Part shown: positions 1 to 6,463 of the stretch, in pieces
Layout of the letters: every line of letters starts with the position of its first letter
How positions within the stretch are numbered: position 1 is the first letter of the stretch
Origin: an uncultured Clostridia bacterium
GTDB lineage: Bacteria > Bacillota > Clostridia > Christensenellales > UBA1242
DNA length: 17,744 nt
NCBI GenBank assembly: GCA_944372745.1
Contig: CALWAB010000039.1
Location: 1-17,744, forward strand
Reading direction: 5' to 3'
Position numbers and translations under genes: made by a program
Notes under the pieces: model-generated
What the model was told of the DNA's origin: nothing
What the model saw: the letters and a program-made list of their open reading frames with translations, nothing else
Database searches by the model: none

Positions 1-245
1 AATTCCGTATTTCCACTTTCATAGTGAACAGTAAATGGAATAAATCTTTGTTCAGCTATCAATTTATTAATATCTAATGGTTTATTTGTAATAAAATCAT
101 AATAATCATAACTTAATTCATCATTAAATTTTTGAATCCCCATTTTTATCTCACTACTGTCTTCCCAATACCAAAATAAATCTTAGATATAAACAGAGGC
201 AAACAAATCATCTTCTTTTGTATTCTTCTTATTTGTCTTAAACAT
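1..245 (-). pseudogene. Broken gene, in-frame stop at codon 21, runs off the left edge
   Basis: A reading frame starts at ATG 243-245 behind a good AAGGAG ribosome site and a near-consensus promoter (274-302). After MFKTNKKNTKEDDLFASVYI it meets TAA at 183-185. The same frame then stays open to the window edge, reading DLFWYWEDSSEIKMGIQKF and onward with ordinary codon use. The simplest reading is a nonsense mutation in a real gene. An internal ATG at 141-143 could restart translation, but only a weak purine stretch precedes it. I do not recognise the family: the visible part is acidic and rich in Trp, Tyr and Phe, with no clear motif. A sequencing error at 183-185 would also explain the picture. 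Confidence 0.55.
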
Positions 246-273
246 ATTAACATCTCCTTATTAATTTAAAATA

Positions 274-302
274 ATATTAACATAAAATAGTATACTTGTC
301 AA
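274..302 (-). promoter_or_regulatory. Sigma-70-type promoter of the broken gene
   Basis: On the minus strand TTGACA (297-302), 17 bases, then TAATAT (274-279). It lies about 30 bases upstream of the ATG at 245, with AAGGAG between. Confidence 0.6.
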
Positions 303-366
303 TACTTGTTTATATTATTACTATAGTAATTTTCATATTACTCATTGAAACAATTACATATTTTTA

Positions 367-861
367 TTAATTAACATAGCAAATTTCCTTCCCCATTACA
401 TTTAAAACAATAGCATATTTTTTAATTAAATCTTCTATTTTATAATGAAAATTGGTTGGGCTTGTGGATGGAAGATAAATGTTTTTATCGTCAAAATACT
501 GCCTATACAATTTCGTTGCCATTGTGCCTGTTGTAAATATTGCCTTGATTGGTGCAAAATTAGTTATTATCTTTATATCATTAGGTTTCACATTTTTGAT
601 AGTTGCATCATTTGCTCCCTCTATTTCACATTCGCCCACTACATCCCATAAGGCTATATGTTTTTTAAGGCAAAATTCCCTTTTTTCTTCGGCACTCACG
701 CCTATTTTTTCATTAAAGACTTTTGAAAGCACTTTCCAGAACCTATTTTGCGGATTGCCATAAAAAATGCCATTTTCTCTTGATTTTGGAGATGGAAATG
801 AACCTAATATCAAGACTTGACTATTTTTATCATATATTGGTTTTATGTTGTGTTTTATCAT
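367..861 (-). CDS. Hypoxanthine/deoxyinosine-DNA glycosylase, uracil-DNA glycosylase superfamily (family 6 type)
   Basis: This is a base-excision repair enzyme of the uracil-DNA glycosylase fold. What is visible: GSFPS at residues 20-24 (motif 1 region), YGNPQNRFW at 34-42, and STSPTN at 132-137 in the position of the C-terminal DNA-intercalating motif. This combination is typical of the family annotated as DNA-deoxyinosine (hypoxanthine) glycosylase, which removes hypoxanthine formed by adenine deamination; the Asn in the second motif is the family's characteristic active-site residue. The 164-residue length is normal for a complete member. The ATG is preceded by AGGTGA. A terminator-like hairpin sits directly upstream (875-908), so expression may depend on read-through or on an unseen promoter. 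No partner gene is adjacent. Substrate preference among hypoxanthine, uracil and xanthine cannot be judged from sequence. Confidence 0.82.
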   Translation of the reverse strand: MIKHNIKPIYDKNSQVLILGSFPSPKSRENGIFYGNPQNRFWKVLSKVFNEKIGVSAEEKREFCLKKHIALWDVVGECEIEGANDATIKNVKPNDIKIITNFAPIKAIFTTGTMATKLYRQYFDDKNIYLPSTSPTNFHYKIEDLIKKYAIVLNVMGKEICYVN

Positions 862-874
862 TTTTCACCTATTT

Positions 875-908
875 AAAAAGCCATTTAGATTTATATCTAA
901 TAGGCTTT
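875..908 (-). terminator. Intrinsic terminator directly before the glycosylase gene
   Basis: On the minus strand the two 14-base arms at 895-908 and 877-890, differing at two positions, form a stem with loop ATAA, and a run of five T (879-875) follows the stem. It ends 14 bases before the glycosylase start codon. It could end transcription of the hairpin island upstream, or act as an attenuator in the glycosylase leader. Confidence 0.6.
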
Positions 909-925
909 ATCATTTCTCTCATTGT

Positions 926-967
926 CTAGGGGATTTCACATCCCCTAGGTGGGATGCCCCACCTAGG
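926..967. repeat. Two back-to-back perfect inverted repeats
   Basis: CTAGGGGAT (926-934) pairs with ATCCCCTAG (940-948). CCTAGGTGGG (944-953) pairs perfectly with CCCACCTAGG (958-967). The two hairpins share bases 944-948, so they are mutually exclusive in full form. The first hairpin recurs almost unchanged at 1043-1064. Confidence 0.85.
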
Positions 968-1042
968 CGTAATCTTAAGTTTGTACTAGTACTTACTTTA
1001 TAAGTTCTTCCCAAATGGTGCCCAGTGCCGTAAACTATTTTT

Positions 1043-1064
1043 TAGGGGATTTCACATCCCCTAG
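1043..1064. repeat. Second copy of the CTAGGGGAT-type hairpin
   Basis: 22 bases identical to 927-948, with the stem TAGGGGAT/ATCCCCTA and the same five-base loop. It is followed at 1075-1091 by another hairpin, GCAGGAC-AGC-GTCCTGC. Confidence 0.85.
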
Positions 1065-1152
1065 AACCCCAGTGGCAGGACAGCGTCCTGCACCTATGGT
1101 CTTGGTTATGAGTACTAGCCAAGCCTAGTACTAAGAACAGAAATAAATTTAT

Positions 1153-1176
1153 TTTAGTGCGTTGTCACGCACTAAA
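1153..1176. repeat. Perfect hairpin TTTAGTGCGT/ACGCACTAAA, first copy
   Basis: Ten paired bases around the loop TGTC (GACA on the minus strand). The 17 bases GCGTTGTCACGCACTAA recur at 1241-1257. Confidence 0.85.
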
Positions 1177-1240
1177 GATATTTTTGCACTTACTTGTGAC
1201 TATGTACTCACCAAAAACCATAACACGGGTTATCACCCCT

Positions 1241-1257
1241 GCGTTGTCACGCACTAA
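1241..1257. repeat. Second copy of the GCGTTGTCACGCACTAA hairpin
   Basis: Exact 17-base match to 1159-1175, with the shorter stem GCGT/ACGC and the same four-base loop. Confidence 0.8.
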
Positions 1258-1358
1258 GTATATTATTATGTACTAAGTGGTGGCTAAAACAACGCAAAGA
1301 CCAATGCCGTAGCAAGTTGCTCTAGTACTAAGTTGTCTAGGCACTCAACACCCTATTT

Positions 1359-2018
1359 TTATTGCTTCGAAATATCTTCATTCTTTTGAATTTCTTTCTT
1401 CTTTTCTAACCCAAACATTTCCATAAAATATGGCAATTTCTCTATTTCATCACACAAAATATGCCATTCTTCAAGTTTGTGATTTTTTCTCAATTCATAC
1501 ATATTGACAAGATTTTCATAGTCCATTGTACAAGTGCGCATTTGATTGTATGAACTTGGCAAAAGTTGAATAATCTCATACCAATCTTTTTTGTCTTTAT
1601 TTTCCATATATTTAAGTCTTTTGTTTTCAATATACCCTACAAAATCATTGAACACTTTTAGACTTTCATCCTGAAGTTTATCACAACTAAAATCTTGCAT
1701 TTCAATAGGTTTAGAATGAATTTTGTGCATAGTAGAAGTAGAATTTGCAGTCACTCCCACTTTATATGTATCAAATTCTTTCCACCAATATAGCGGAGCA
1801 GTTATATCCATTGTCACAAATATTTGTCTTACAAATTTCCTATGTGTTGGACCTGCGACACACAATTTGTGTGCTAGCTGCATATCATTTTCGCCCATAA
1901 CAAAATTGCCTTGTTCATCGACATAACTGTCCATTCTATCCCAACTATTCATAGGATTTCTTGCCCCACGAATAGCGTTTTCAAAATTCATCACTTTGAC
2001 ATTTTCTACTTTTAACAT
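1359..2018 (-). CDS. ThyX-like (flavin-dependent thymidylate synthase-related) protein, diverged
   Basis: The layout resembles ThyX. HRKFVRQIFVTMDITAPLYW at residues 59-78 matches the ThyX strand and helix that lead into the signature. KEFDTYKVGVTANSTS at 80-95 sits where ThyX has RHRxxSxNxxSxR. QLLPSSYNQMRTCTMDYENL at 151-170 followed by LRKNHKLEEW at 176-185 matches the ThyX C-terminal region (LP...N.R....LR....AQWEIR). The Arg-His-Arg of the signature is absent, so normal thymidylate synthase activity is doubtful; a related flavin- or nucleotide-binding role is possible. The length of 219 residues is normal for ThyX. The start has an AAGGTG ribosome site and a promoter at 2047-2074. Assignment rests on motif order alone and is moderate. 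Confidence 0.6.
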   Translation of the reverse strand: MLKVENVKVMNFENAIRGARNPMNSWDRMDSYVDEQGNFVMGENDMQLAHKLCVAGPTHRKFVRQIFVTMDITAPLYWWKEFDTYKVGVTANSTSTMHKIHSKPIEMQDFSCDKLQDESLKVFNDFVGYIENKRLKYMENKDKKDWYEIIQLLPSSYNQMRTCTMDYENLVNMYELRKNHKLEEWHILCDEIEKLPYFMEMFGLEKKKEIQKNEDISKQ

Positions 2019-2046
2019 ATTTCACCTTACTTTATTTAATAACCAA

Positions 2047-2074
2047 AGTATACCATAAATACACAAATTGTCAA
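2047..2074 (-). promoter_or_regulatory. Promoter of the ThyX-like gene
   Basis: Minus-strand TTGACA (2069-2074), 16 bases, TATACT (2047-2052), 28 bases upstream of the ATG at 2018. Confidence 0.65.
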
Positions 2075-2088
2075 GGTTAAATTCAAAA

Positions 2089-2484
2089 TTAATTAAAGAA
2101 TATTGCTTGTGCTATTTCTATAATTGTATTTAAGTCCTTAATAATCTTAACTTTGACGCTTTCCATAATAGTTTCACTGCTCTTATCCAAAATGAGATTG
2201 ATAAGCACACCAGCATTATAGATAGCATCGTTCAAAACTCTAGCCATTTCCATAGTTGTCGGCAAATCATAGTCCACGACTTCATCATTTTCTATATTAA
2301 ACATTTCACGCACTTCAATAAATACATCATCAAGCATTACTTTGACATGTCCTTGTGCTTCTTTCATATATTTTTGAGATGTCTCAAGTTCGCCGTCATT
2401 CATAGCGATTTCGCTAGCAAGCAACAACTTGGTTATATGCCCACAATTTTCAACCAATTCGGCTAATTTTTTAATTTCTTCCAT
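2089..2484 (-). CDS. Small helical protein of unknown function (131 aa)
   Basis: I do not recognise the family. The protein is acidic and predicted almost wholly helical: an N-terminal helical pair to about residue 50, a second helical region with VKVMLDDVFIEVREMF, and a C-terminal hydrophobic amphipathic stretch ending in IAQAIFFN. No membrane segment or metal motif is visible. The start at 2484 is chosen because AAGGAG lies just upstream and a promoter (2510-2538) sits immediately before it. Extending the frame further upstream would run through that promoter. It has its own promoter between two other leftward genes. Confidence 0.75.
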   Translation of the reverse strand: MEEIKKLAELVENCGHITKLLLASEIAMNDGELETSQKYMKEAQGHVKVMLDDVFIEVREMFNIENDEVVDYDLPTTMEMARVLNDAIYNAGVLINLILDKSSETIMESVKVKIIKDLNTIIEIAQAIFFN

Positions 2485-2509
2485 AATTTTCTCCTTATAA
2501 ACAAATTTA

Positions 2510-2538
2510 AGTATACTAAAAAAGATAAAATTAATCAA
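2510..2538 (-). promoter_or_regulatory. Promoter of the 131-residue protein
   Basis: Minus-strand TTGATT (2533-2538), 17 bases, TATACT (2510-2515). It decides the start at 2484. Confidence 0.55.
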
Positions 2539-2688
2539 GAAAATATAACAATCTTTATGTATTATGCCTAATTCCATTTTGCTCTTTATCACTATTCATT
2601 TTTTTAATACGCAATGCTTTATAATAAAACACAAATCCAACACTTGCTATAAAATCATAGATTATTGTAATAACAAAGTTTGTTTCTA

Positions 2689-3387
2689 TCAAACATTTGA
2701 TACCCCATTTATATCCGCTTTATGGTTGTACAAAAAACCTGTATTGTATATTTCCTTTATTGCTTCCGCTTTATTATTTAAAAGATAATCTAAATCTCCA
2801 TCATCCTCAAGCTGAACATTGTAATTTTTTAAAACAAATGCCATTTCTTTATTTAACAAAATCTCAATCATATTTTTGCCGTCAATACTAAATTGCACTG
2901 TCACTTTCACTCTACCTAATTTATTTGAAGTAGAAATAAAAAATACCAAATCATCATAAGGAACTAATTTATCTTGTAAAACCACCCCACTGTGATTAAA
3001 TTCTATTATTTCCCCATTATCTAATAAATGCGTATTACTTTCTTCATTTGTTGACAAATTTACCATATTATAAAAGAAATTATATGAACCACAATCTACG
3101 ACTTTGTCATATTCATCGAAATCATAGCGTTGTATTTCTTCATTCAGTTCTTTCTTTTTTAACAATGGCATACCTATCATCGCACCCACAATTAGAACGA
3201 CTATCACAACTGCTAATATTATACTCACAATCAAATATTCATCTTTATCTTCACTTGTCATAAATATTAAAATCATTGTCAAACAAACAAAAAATACAAA
3301 AAACCAAATAGGCGTCAATATATAATTTATAATAAAACGCGTTTTATTGTGTTTATCGCTTTTAACTAAATCCTTAAAATTTCCCAT
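2689..3387 (-). CDS. Two-helix membrane protein with a C-terminal cytosolic domain, unknown function
   Basis: Two hydrophobic segments, about residues 18-43 and 50-76, are followed by a lysine/glutamate-rich linker and a soluble domain of about 150 residues rich in beta-type sequence (LLDNGEIIEFNHSGVVLQDK, then VKVTVQFSIDGKNMIEILL). This plan, two helices then a compact beta domain that reads like a small PH-type fold, is common among uncharacterised bacterial membrane proteins; the fold is an inference. ATG at 3387 is preferred over the GTG two codons earlier because AAGGTG then has a normal spacing of six bases. The promoter at 3405-3433 gives a short leader. It is divergent from the hydrolase gene. 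Confidence 0.7.
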   Translation of the reverse strand: MGNFKDLVKSDKHNKTRFIINYILTPIWFFVFFVCLTMILIFMTSEDKDEYLIVSIILAVVIVVLIVGAMIGMPLLKKKELNEEIQRYDFDEYDKVVDCGSYNFFYNMVNLSTNEESNTHLLDNGEIIEFNHSGVVLQDKLVPYDDLVFFISTSNKLGRVKVTVQFSIDGKNMIEILLNKEMAFVLKNYNVQLEDDGDLDYLLNNKAEAIKEIYNTGFLYNHKADINGVSNV

Positions 3388-3404
3388 AATCACACCTTAT
3401 TATA

Positions 3405-3433
3405 ATTATAGCAAATAAAATGAAAATGGTCAA
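3405..3433 (-). promoter_or_regulatory. Promoter of the two-helix membrane protein
   Basis: Minus-strand TTGACC (3428-3433), 17 bases, TATAAT (3405-3410). Confidence 0.65.
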
Positions 3434-3454
3434 ACTTTCTAGTTGTAAATTAAG

Positions 3455-3483
3455 TTGACAATTTTATTGAAATATACTAAATT
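3455..3483 (+). promoter_or_regulatory. Promoter of the hydrolase gene, predicting a leaderless mRNA
   Basis: TTGACA (3455-3460), 17 bases, TAAATT (3478-3483). A start seven bases downstream falls on A3490, the first base of the ATG. No ribosome site lies between the -10 and the start codon. Confidence 0.6.
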
Positions 3484-3489
3484 ATTAGT

Positions 3490-4287
3490 ATGGAAAAAAT
3501 TATTAAAACTATAGACAATATTTCTATTTATATGAGATACAATATTCCCCAAAATGCTAAGATTGCAGTTCTTGTCATTCACGGTTTAGCCGAACACTCT
3601 GGTAGATATCATAATTTAATTAACGGTCTTGCCAAAAATCAAATTGCTGCATTTGCTATGGACATTCGTGGACATGGTCAAAGCACGGGCATTCACGGAG
3701 ATATTCAAGACATCTACAAAGTGATTAATGACATAGATTGTGTGGTTGAAGAAATCAAAGCAATGAATTTTGTCAAATTTGGCATATTTGGGCACTCAAT
3801 GGGCGGACTATTTGCGTCATTATATGCGAGCCTTTACAAAGATAAAGTCGACTTCCTTGTACTGACAAGCCCAGCCATATATACCCCAGATAAATACAAA
3901 ATAATTAATTTCATACCTTACAATTTGCTACATTCATTAAAAATAAAAAAAAGGCACAATGAATCACAAGCGTTAATGGAATTAGACCAACAGGACGCAT
4001 TCGCCTTACATTCTTATTCAATAAGGACAATAGGAGTAATGTTTCATCAGGGTGGCAAAGCATTAAAAAAATATTTGAATATCACCTGCCCTACATTCCT
4101 TGCGTATGGTGAGAAAGATTATCTTTTAAGCAATAAAGAAGAATTTATCGATTTTTTTAACAAAATTAATAATCCCAACAAAAAAATTGTGTGCTACCCT
4201 GAATCAAAACACAGAATAGTACACAATGTTAATGCTGACGCCCACATTAATGACATAATTGAATGGATAAAGTGTAATTTTTGCTAA
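3490..4287 (+). CDS. Alpha/beta hydrolase, monoacylglycerol-lipase-like (serine aminopeptidase S33/Hydrolase_4 type)
   Basis: It is predicted to hydrolyse lipid esters such as monoacylglycerol or lysophospholipid in the cytoplasm; no signal peptide is visible. The family oxyanion motif HGLAEHSGRY is at residues 31-40, the MDIRGHGQS strand-turn at 58-65, and the nucleophile elbow GHSMGG at 101-106 with Ser103. The likely acid is Asp210 in GEKDYLL, and the likely base His241 in SKHRIVHN. The length of 265 residues is normal. Family members usually carry a His followed by a hydrophobic pair and Glu at the end (H.llnE); here it is HRIVHN. It is the only rightward gene in the left part, divergent from the membrane protein. 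The ATG coincides with the predicted transcription start. Confidence 0.88.
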   Translation: MEKIIKTIDNISIYMRYNIPQNAKIAVLVIHGLAEHSGRYHNLINGLAKNQIAAFAMDIRGHGQSTGIHGDIQDIYKVINDIDCVVEEIKAMNFVKFGIFGHSMGGLFASLYASLYKDKVDFLVLTSPAIYTPDKYKIINFIPYNLLHSLKIKKRHNESQALMELDQQDAFALHSYSIRTIGVMFHQGGKALKKYLNITCPTFLAYGEKDYLLSNKEEFIDFFNKINNPNKKIVCYPESKHRIVHNVNADAHINDIIEWIKCNFC

Positions 4288-4289
4288 AA

Positions 4290-4356
4290 AAGTCATCTCA
4301 TTAGTCACTAACGAACCATAATATTATTCGTTTACTCATATATTTTAGTATGACTT
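4290..4356. repeat. Nested inverted repeats after the hydrolase gene
   Basis: AAGTCAT (4290-4296) pairs with ATGACTT (4350-4356). Inside it AACGAA (4310-4315) pairs with TTCGTT (4327-4332). It starts three bases after the stop codon and has no long T run, so terminator function is uncertain. Confidence 0.4.
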
Positions 4357-4426
4357 CATCCCTTTAAAACTTCATTTTTTTGAAAAACTATTGTCTTATA
4401 CACTAAAATATATCCATTATAATTAT

Positions 4427-4482
4427 CTAATACTTAAGTTGTATCTAAGCACTCAACCTAGACCAACTGTTGAATTAGACAC
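4427..4482. repeat. Intergenic motif shared with 1322-1349, plus an imperfect hairpin
   Basis: The stretch 4427-4457 matches 1322-1349 apart from a few substitutions and two short insertions; both read AAGTTGT..CTA.GCACTCAAC. It continues into an imperfect hairpin, TCTAAGCACTCAAC facing GTTGAATTAGA. Both copies lie just downstream of a leftward gene's stop codon (1359 and 4483). Origin unknown. Confidence 0.45.
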
Positions 4483-4989
4483 TTAATGTGAATTAAATAT
4501 TCTTTGCAAATAATCTGCTAAATACTCACCTTGCTGAAGTTCAATCTTTGCTGATGCATATTTATCATTGGATAGAAATGGATAATATGACTCAACCATA
4601 TCCCCAAATTGTTTAGCATATTCCTCACTGCTTCCACGCTTTAACATTCTATTTACATATTCTACTTTACAATCTGGATTAGGATAAACCAAAACATATT
4701 TAATATTTTCATTATGTATAAACTCTAAAAACTCAGGCCTTGGAGAATTTAAAACTACTTTACCTTGTTCAAATAATTGAAACATTCTTTGATTGGTCAA
4801 TTCATCATAATTTAAATGCCCTTCATTTTCTTTTTCTACTCTAAATGCGTCCAAATCAAAAAAATAGTCATCTTTTTTACATAAATAACTTTTGCCACAT
4901 GCAGACGAACACACATATAATCTAATCTTTTTTAAAGCGTTGAAATGATTTTGTAAATCTATTTTACTTTTAATTATCACTTGTTCCAT
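4483..4989 (-). CDS. P-loop kinase-like protein (168 aa)
   Basis: The N-terminal strand LYVCSSACGKSYL (residues 24-36) looks like a Walker A loop with GKS at 32-34, but the first glycine of GxxxxGK[ST] is Cys27. It is followed by FDLDAF (44-49), which fits the aspartates after the first strand in small nucleotide-kinase folds. A later strand, KYVLVYPN, then an arginine-rich helix (VNRMLKRG), could be the lid. The overall plan resembles small P-loop proteins of phages and accessory regions that phosphorylate nucleotides or nucleosides. The substrate is unknown and the altered loop weakens the call. AAGGTG precedes the ATG. A TATAAT-like sequence lies upstream with no clear -35 box. Confidence 0.55.
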   Translation of the reverse strand: MEQVIIKSKIDLQNHFNALKKIRLYVCSSACGKSYLCKKDDYFFDLDAFRVEKENEGHLNYDELTNQRMFQLFEQGKVVLNSPRPEFLEFIHNENIKYVLVYPNPDCKVEYVNRMLKRGSSEEYAKQFGDMVESYYPFLSNDKYASAKIELQQGEYLADYLQRIFNSH

Positions 4990-5182
4990 ATCTACTTCTC
5001 ACCTTGTAATTGCAGAAAATTAACTTATTATTTATTATAATAACTACTATAGCATAATTTAAGATAAATTACAAGAAAAAAGGCTTAACAAAATTTTTTA
5101 ATTTAACCTATTTTTTTAGTAATTTTATAAGTCAAAAATTATTAAAAAGATTGACAAATTGACCTAAATAATATAAATCAAA

Positions 5183-5368
5183 TTATAATTGCTTTGAAAA
5201 CAACATAACTTTGCCACATAAAAAATATTCGCTATTTTGCTCTTTTTGTTTATGTCGCAAATCTAACATAATCTCACCCATTATAAAATCTTTAGGCAAA
5301 AATGGCCGTGTGAGATTGCCACTATTTTTGTATTTTTCAATATCATCTAATGTATTAAACGAAATCAT
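5183..5368 (-). CDS. Small protein of unknown function (61 aa)
   Basis: I do not recognise this protein. It begins MISFNTLDDIEKYKNSG, has a central LTRPFLPKDFIMGEIMLDLR segment and a basic C-terminal half ending in GKVMLFSKQL. No membrane segment is visible. The start at 5368 is chosen because AGGAG stands eight bases upstream; an ATG eight codons earlier would sit almost on the transcription start predicted from the promoter at 5398-5426. Confidence 0.6.
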   Translation of the reverse strand: MISFNTLDDIEKYKNSGNLTRPFLPKDFIMGEIMLDLRHKQKEQNSEYFLCGKVMLFSKQL

Positions 5369-5397
5369 AATATTATCTCCTAATGTGTTCATTTAAA

Positions 5398-5426
5398 ATG
5401 ATATCAAATATGTTTATTTTTTTCAA
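5398..5426 (-). promoter_or_regulatory. Promoter of the 61-residue protein
   Basis: Minus-strand TTGAAA (5421-5426), 17 bases, TATCAT (5398-5403). Confidence 0.5.
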
Positions 5427-5472
5427 GAAAACAACATATATATGCTTTAAATAGTTTAGAGAAAAATTAATG

Positions 5473-5495
5473 AAAAAGGAAGATATACATCTTCC
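5473..5495 (-). terminator. Intrinsic terminator of the coiled-coil gene
   Basis: On the minus strand GGAAGAT-GTAT-ATCTTCC followed by TTTTT (5477-5473), 17 bases after the stop codon at 5512. Confidence 0.8.
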
Positions 5496-5511
5496 CTTAA
5501 TTTATAAGAAT

Positions 5512-6111
5512 TTACACTCTTTCTAATTCTGTTATTTCGTCTTTTTTGTCTATCGTTTTGCATAGATCTTCATCTTCCATCTGTGCTGTTGCCACCATTC
5601 TGCGAATCTCTGCCGCGTTTACAGTTCTATAAAACTCTCTTTTAATTTCATTACTTGGCAACTTTTGCTTTACTTGTTCCAAGGCACGCTTTTTTGCCAT
5701 TCTTATTGCCTTGTCATAGTCACTTTTGATTTCAAGTTTTTTAATTTCCTTTTTAAGCAAATCTTCATAAAGCTCCTCATCTATGTCAACCTTCTGCTTT
5801 TTTATACTCTCAAGTTCTGTCTCTTTAGCCTTCATTTCTGCAATAATACGCTTGTACATACGAGAATTTTTAGTGTCCTCACCCCAATATTCGTATAATT
5901 TTGCCGCTTCTGCACTTAAATTTTCCATCTCGTGAATGAGCAAAAGTTTGCGTTGCACCTTTGCTTGGGATAGCCTGTAATCAATTTTAATTCCCGCAAC
6001 TAGCTTGCGTCCCTCTGGCGTATCTATCATAGCCTCACAGTTTAAATCTGGATCTAAAATAGACCAACCATTTAAAATCTTATCAATAAAATTACGCAAT
6101 TCGTCGTCCAT
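5512..6111 (-). CDS. Coiled-coil, charge-rich protein of unknown function (199 aa)
   Basis: I do not recognise the family. After a short N-terminal part (WSILDPDL, then DTPEGRKLVAGIKIDYRL) almost all of residues 45-150 are heptad-like and rich in Lys and Glu, typical of a long helical coiled coil. A C-terminal helix carries YRTVNAAEIRRMVATAQ. It is cytosolic, with no signal peptide. The start at 6111 is fixed by AAGGAG upstream and by a perfect promoter at 6142-6170; any longer form would begin inside or before that promoter. It is a single-gene unit closed by the terminator at 5473-5495. Confidence 0.72.
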   Translation of the reverse strand: MDDELRNFIDKILNGWSILDPDLNCEAMIDTPEGRKLVAGIKIDYRLSQAKVQRKLLLIHEMENLSAEAAKLYEYWGEDTKNSRMYKRIIAEMKAKETELESIKKQKVDIDEELYEDLLKKEIKKLEIKSDYDKAIRMAKKRALEQVKQKLPSNEIKREFYRTVNAAEIRRMVATAQMEDEDLCKTIDKKDEITELERV

Positions 6112-6141
6112 TTTTATTTCTCCTTTAACTTTATATTTAAT

Positions 6142-6170
6142 ATTATAAGGCAAAAGAACTACTCTGTCAA
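6142..6170 (-). promoter_or_regulatory. Perfect consensus promoter of the coiled-coil gene
   Basis: Minus-strand TTGACA (6165-6170), 17 bases, TATAAT (6142-6147). Confidence 0.75.
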
Positions 6171-6463
6171 TAAAGTTAAATAAAAAAGACCCATCACCAT
6201 TGAGGATAAATCTCAAAAATTAGACAACTTTAAGATATTTACTTCACTTTCATTAATTTTTGTTTTTCATTTTTAAAAACGCACTAAAATTTCTTTTAAA
6301 AAATTTTTACAGTTCGCAATATACTCATAAATTATACTTTGCAAAATTATTCACTTTCAAAATTATCTTCTATAATTAATACTCAATTTAGCCCCTTATT
6401 AAAGAATGTAAATCATTGTCGAAAACAGTAGAAATGTCCTCTATTCTACACTAAAGAACAGCG
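6171..6463. other. AT-rich gap without a recognised gene
   Basis: Between the promoter at 6142-6170 and the diverged repeat at 6464 I see only AT-rich DNA with short homopolymer runs. No reading frame with a ribosome site was recognised. Confidence 0.5.

Larger units (their letters stand above)
875..1349 (-). ncRNA. Candidate large structured RNA or hairpin-repeat island
   Basis: No reading frame of useful length crosses this stretch. On the minus strand it holds a dense series of near-perfect hairpins: two GTGCGT/ACGCAC-type stems with identical GACA loops, AGTACTAG/CTAGTACT, GCAGGAC/GTCCTGC, two identical CTAGGGGAT/ATCCCCTAG stems with GTGAA loops, CCTAGGTGGG/CCCACCTAGG with a GCAT loop, and finally the intrinsic terminator at 875-908. 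The motif ACGGCAYTGG occurs twice (near 1300 and 1031). It is clearly more GC-rich than its surroundings. Ordered stems with repeated loop sequences and a terminal terminator fit an ornate noncoding RNA of about 480 nt, or the long 3' region of the ThyX-like mRNA. I found no convincing promoter just upstream of 1349. The alternative is a nest of chromosomal palindromic repeats. Confidence 0.38.

Noticed and set aside
875..1349. CRISPR array.
   Set aside because: Repeated hairpins are present, but there is no regular repeat-spacer spacing and no cas gene.
4451..4485. ATTCAAC/GTTGAGT-like sites after two leftward genes, resembling integron attC core sites.
   Set aside because: The spacing is only about 11 bases, far below the usual attC size, there is no integron integrase, and the genes have their own promoters.
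5512..6216. Longer forms of several genes (starts at 6216, 2592, 5392, 15590, 16306).
   Set aside because: These starts lie in or before predicted promoters, lack ribosome sites, or overlap neighbours more; a downstream ATG fits better in each case.
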